Part shown: positions 59,908 through 64,000 of the stretch, piece by piece
Numbering within the stretch: position 1 is the stretch's first letter
Layout of the letters: each line of letters begins with the position of its first letter
Source of the DNA: Rutidosis leptorrhynchoides
Taxonomy: Eukaryota; Streptophyta; Magnoliopsida; Asterales; Asteraceae
NCBI RefSeq assembly: GCF_046630445.1
Contig: NC_092340.1
Coordinates: 363,114,001-363,178,000, forward strand
Length of the DNA stretch: 64,000 bases
Reading direction: 5' to 3'
The notes under the pieces: model-generated
The model's database searches: none
Seen by the model: only the letters and a program-made list of their open reading frames with translations
Told to the model about the DNA's origin: nothing
Made by a program: the position numbers and the translations under genes

Positions 59908-60333
59908 CAAGGTTGCAAAAGACGTGAGACGGGATTGAGATGGTCGGGTCTTAAAAAGGTCGAGGCGTTCAAGACGGGGTCGAGACGAACGTTGACCAAA
60001 GTTGACTTTTAAATATATACGTGTATAAATGTATATATGTGTACATATTTTAAAGCCGGAAACTTTAATTGATTAATTTGTTCTCATAACCACTATCACC
60101 GTTAATTTCATACAAAAAAAATCAAACTAAAATACGGCAAATTTGACCTATTTTACCGACTTTCTAGCTTTTCTAAATTTTGACCGACTTTGACCCGATT
60201 TTTTTCAACGTTGACCCGAATTTTGACTGCTGACTGTCATATTAGACGGTTTTCTTCGAGACGGGACGGGATAGTCACCAAACCGTCGCAACGGGCGTCA
60301 CAACGGCTCGAGACGGCGTATTTTGCAACACTA
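59908..60333. mobile_element. hAT-like MITE, copy 1
   Basis: The left end CAAGGTTGCAAAA and the right end (reverse) TAGTGTTGCAAAA form imperfect TIRs flanked by the perfect 8-bp TSD gatgaaac (59900-59907 and 60334-60341). 426 bases, non-coding, rich in 'gagacg' and 'gttgacc' motifs. The 8-bp TSD and TIR style fit the hAT superfamily. Confidence 0.85.
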
Positions 60334-60341
60334 GATGAAAC

Positions 60342-63300
60342 AAGTAAACTAAATAAAAAAAGTGGATGATTAATATTGGTGGAAAGAGAATGAGAAGATT
60401 TTGGTGTATGAAAATGTTGTTTTGTTCGAAGATTTTGTTGGAGAAGATGTAGAGTTTTGTTTGAAGATTTTGTTGGAGAAGATGAAGATTTTGTTTATTT
60501 TGGGAAGATTGCTATAAACGGACGCATATACCATCACATGCGTGGCACATGTGAGCTGAGGAGTTAACCATTAAATTTGACTCCAGTTAGCTAGAGGTAC
60601 CAACCATGCAAGTTACACAAAATCTAGGTATCAACTACGCAAGGAAAAAAGTTTAGGTGTTGTCATGATAATAAAAACAAACCACATGTAACAACGGCTT
60701 ACTTTTTTCATTAAAACGCCTCTCAAAATATATCAAAATAGGTGAATGGTAACTTACAACAATTTCCATTTATCATACCAATACCAAATAGTAGTTAAAA
60801 AAATATTAAATAAACATATGCATGATACGCATGGTTTCCGATGTTCAGAATAAATAAAAAATTCGCATGATGTACATGCATCTTCAAGGGGATAAAAAAT
60901 TCCCATAAATTATAAAATGCTAAAAATTAATAAGCGGGTAAATATATAAAGAATAAGATAAGATGGATCGGAGTGGGTCATGCAATCCTACCATAGTTTA
61001 GCACCATAAGATGGTCGACAGTAGCCGAGCAATGAGGAAACACGATATCATTCCTGGTCCTATTCCATATATGATCTCGTACATGTTGTAGGGTCAAAAA
61101 CGGCAAAAGTTGTTGTCCTTTACATGTTATTTCTATCTGTATATATTCATTAAAAGTAAAGAGTGTAATGTTAGTAACTTATTTTAATTGTGCAAATTAA
61201 CCAATTAAGTAGTAAATATCAAGTATGAATGCATGGCTAAAATTTAGCTACAAGTACGAGTGATACAAATATGATTTGTACGATTTATAAACACATGGGT
61301 ATTGCCCTAGTTTAGGCAAAGGCTGTGTGAATGGGCTTGTTGTAAGGTGTGGAACAATTTGAAGTCTCGAAGTTCTTTGGTTGGTTCAATTCCAAATTTT
61401 TTGAGTCTACAGAGGGAGTTGGTCGTGAGATTTTAGCGTCGAAAAAGAGAAAAGAAAACATCGTGGGGATTGAATGATTGATACTTCTTTTTGGTTGTGG
61501 GATGACGGTTATGATATCGCTTTTGGGGAGGCAACACGAGAATTCTTTAATTATATGCATGCTGATGATTTTCTTGGAGGATCGGACGAGTTAGATCATG
61601 ATTTTGGCACTTCGACCTCTATCAATTTTGGATCCCCTAAGGTTATCTTTTTCCTTTCAAGGACAATGAAATCGGTTATTTACGAACATGTTGAAGGAAA
61701 GTTGCCCAAGCCGATTTTTTATTTTTTGCCCACAAGGAACCCCCTATGAACGAGCACATTGACTCTGTTATAGTATGTAAACCTCGGACATCGGGAACTC
61801 ATGCCTCACCTTGATGTCAGGTAAAACACCTTCCAATGTAGATCCCTAACTACACTCAAGATATTATCAAGGATTGAACCCGAGACCTACAACGTTACTA
61901 GGAGTTCGGTGGCCACTGATTTCTGAAAGCAGGAAAAGATCTCGCAAGGCGGGAAAGTTGAGTGACGTTAAGGGAGTTGACATTTTGTTGTTTTCAGTTT
62001 ATTGCGTTTATTTTGTTGCTTTTGTTAGTTTTAGTTTCTTGTTTATGGTCCTTGAGTTGTTAGTTGTTGCGGTTTAATGTTTGGTTTGGCGAGGCTCGCT
62101 ACTAGATAGCTATAATTTAGCAATTTGTTGTATTTATCTTGTTGCGAGGCTCAACGTGTTGTTTCTGTATTTCTTGTTTTGACGGGATTGAAAACCTTTT
62201 TTTATAACATATTAATATAAACGCATGCATGAGGTAAGGGCTTTGTCATATGATAATGGTGGCGGGTCCCATTGTTGCATGTTAGGCCCATTTCTCCACC
62301 CCAAGAAAAAGACTCCACAAAGATTTATTTATGTCTTTTCATTCGACGGCCCAACTTGTATTAATTTGAAAGTTTGACATGCACTTTTTTGTGGGTGTTT
62401 GAAATTCCATTTGATTATTAATATTACTTATAATTATTATTTATTTATTTCTACTGTATTACGCTCTCCATTTCAAAATCTATTGTACCCAAACAAAAAA
62501 TACACAGTTTAAAAAAAAAATATTCGACACATGTACTTTTCTGTTAAGTTTCCAGTTTTACTCCTTACTTTTTATATATCATTTTGTCTTACATGTATAC
62601 GCTCTCCATTTATAGAAGTGGACAATAAATTTGGGACATGTATAAAATGAATAACGAAAAACAGATATGGGAAGGAAAGAATAATTAATTATAACTCCCT
62701 CTTTCCGAATTCAATTATTATTATGTAATTATAGCATATTCAAAAAATATTTTACTATTAATATGGAAATGTAGAGGAGTATATTTCTATTTTTAAAATA
62801 TTAAATAATCATTTTAATATTATTTGACAAAGTAAACACAACAATCAATCAATCAATCAATTCATTCATTATGATTTGGTACACTTAAAACCTAATAATA
62901 ATAAAGTAAGCCACCTATTGCTAGTAATCATATTTCCTTTTTGTATATATTCCTCTTGATTACTCGTAAATACGGAGTATATCAAATGATACGGAGTATG
63001 ATTTAACACACACCTAAAAATTGATTACCAAATTATTGAATTATCATACATGGAAATCAAATTATCATACACCGTTTAATCGTCGCGAATTGAGTTTCCT
63101 CATTATAACATGTGTGTCGGTGACATATATCGCGAATGTGATTATGTCCCATCTGAGTGATGCCGATATTTTTGCTCGAAAAAAAATTTGTATACATTAA
63201 AATTACAAGGTTACTGGCTTAGCAAAATAGATGAGCCCCTCGAAGTTATAGATTAAAATTCAAGAATAAACATTTAATTTATAAATATACTTTTAAAAAT

Positions 63301-63354
63301 TAGTATATGGTGTGTGTGTTTACCCTTAAAAACAAGGACAGTGCTAACTATAGT
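60342..63354. other. Intergenic, no gene recognised
   Basis: AT-rich DNA. 60439-60500 has two diverged copies of a unit around 'gaagattttgttggagaagatg'. The ORFs at 61474-61749 (91 codons) and 61874-62077 (67 codons) match nothing I know. A Pol III B-box-like GGTTCAATCC lies at 61871-61880 (minus), possibly a SINE relic. A run of 'caat' repeats lies near 62842-62862. 'Tacggagta' motifs near 62970-63000 may mark an old MITE. Confidence 0.5.
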
Positions 63355-63730
63355 CAAGGTTGAAAAAGACGTGAGACGAGCTCTAGACGATCGGGACTAA
63401 AACGTAGAGACGGAGTCGAGACGGACGTTGACTTTTAAAAGTTTGTATAAATCCAAAAAACATTCGTTGACAAATTTGTATCTATAATTGCTATTATCGT
63501 TAATATAATACATAAAATAACACTAAACTACGTCAATTATGATCGATTTGATCGACTTTTGACCGAATTTAACCGAATATTTGACTTTTGACCGGCGTTG
63601 ATTCGACCTTTTTCACATTTGCCACGACTTTTAACCGTTGACTGACTTATTAGAAGATGGGACGTGATCGAGAGTGTTAGCCACCAAAACGCTACAACGG
63701 GCGTCGCAACGCACGTCGTTTACAACACTA
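63355..63730. mobile_element. hAT-like MITE, copy 2
   Basis: 376 bases, same family and orientation as 59908-60333. Ends are CAAGGTTGAAAAAGACGT and (reverse) TAGTGTTGTAAACGACGT. The TSD is actatagt/actatagc (63347-63354 and 63731-63738), seven of eight bases matching. Confidence 0.8.
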
Positions 63731-63738
63731 ACTATAGC

Positions 63739-64000
63739 GCTTAGGGCAATAGTTAAATATTTAATGCAAAGTGTTAAGTTTTCATATTATAACATATTTT
63801 TATACTTAAATTGGGGTTAATTTATTAATAGAAATTTGAAATTTTATATTGAAAAGTATTCAGTATTGTTTAATTTAATCATATAGTTATTCAATTTCTA
63901 TATAACAAATCTATATACATAAAATTTCTTATTGGACCCACCACAAACTTTTCTCTAACTTAAAATGATTATTTATACCCTTAATACTTTATTCAATATT
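63739..64000. other. Intergenic AT-rich DNA
   Basis: No ORF, repeat or RNA gene recognised before the window ends. Confidence 0.5.

Noticed and set aside
61474..61749. 91-codon ORF as a possible host gene
   Set aside because: No recognised family, no splice structure, and a minus-strand ORF overlaps it. It is described within the intergenic entry instead.

Overview
The window is plant nuclear DNA, AT-rich and made almost entirely of transposable elements stacked inside one another. Ty3/gypsy LTR ends of the types TGTAACGACCCG, TGTAGTGACCCGAA, TGTGACGACCCG and Athila-type TGATAATGC, together with a Kaonashi-like MULE carrying a ULP1-like protease gene, fit a large daisy-family (Asteraceae) genome. 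That host assignment is an inference from resemblance. I see no gene that is convincingly a host gene.

Left part (1-24300). A chromodomain (Tekay-like) Ty3/gypsy element occupies 1-9702. Its 1472-codon gag-pol is unbroken, its LTRs are identical by eye over the 1461 bases that can be compared, and it has an extra acidic ORF upstream of gag. It sits in a reverse-oriented LTR (9703-10970). That LTR cuts into the 3' part of an Athila-type element (10971-16194). The Athila piece cuts into another reverse-oriented LTR (16195-19192), and that LTR cuts into a LINE (19193 to about 24300, minus strand). The LINE also carries a separate Athila-type solo LTR (20750-22556, TSD ggcat) between its two ORFs.

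Right part (24842-60341). A MULE spans 25491-59679 with TIRs and a perfect 10-bp TSD (gataatacag). It holds two convergent broken genes: a ULP1-like C48 protease gene with DUF1985-like N-terminal sequence (+), and a MURA-type transposase (-). Every long intron of the protease gene is packed with short GCAAG/CTTGC hairpin repeats that also occur inside the TIRs. The transposase gene is split by a full Athila-type element (32429-58091, minus strand, TSD actgc). That element is in turn split by a Tekay-like element (44284-53141, minus strand, TSD gttta) with a readable gag but a decayed pol. Without the insertions the MULE would be about 8.5 kb and the Athila about 16.8 kb. LTR divergence falls in the order nesting predicts: roughly 1.4% by eye for the Athila, roughly 0.4% for its guest.

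Far right (59690-64000). AT-rich intergenic DNA holds two copies of one hAT-like MITE (59908-60333 and 63355-63730), both with 8-bp TSDs, and no recognisable gene.
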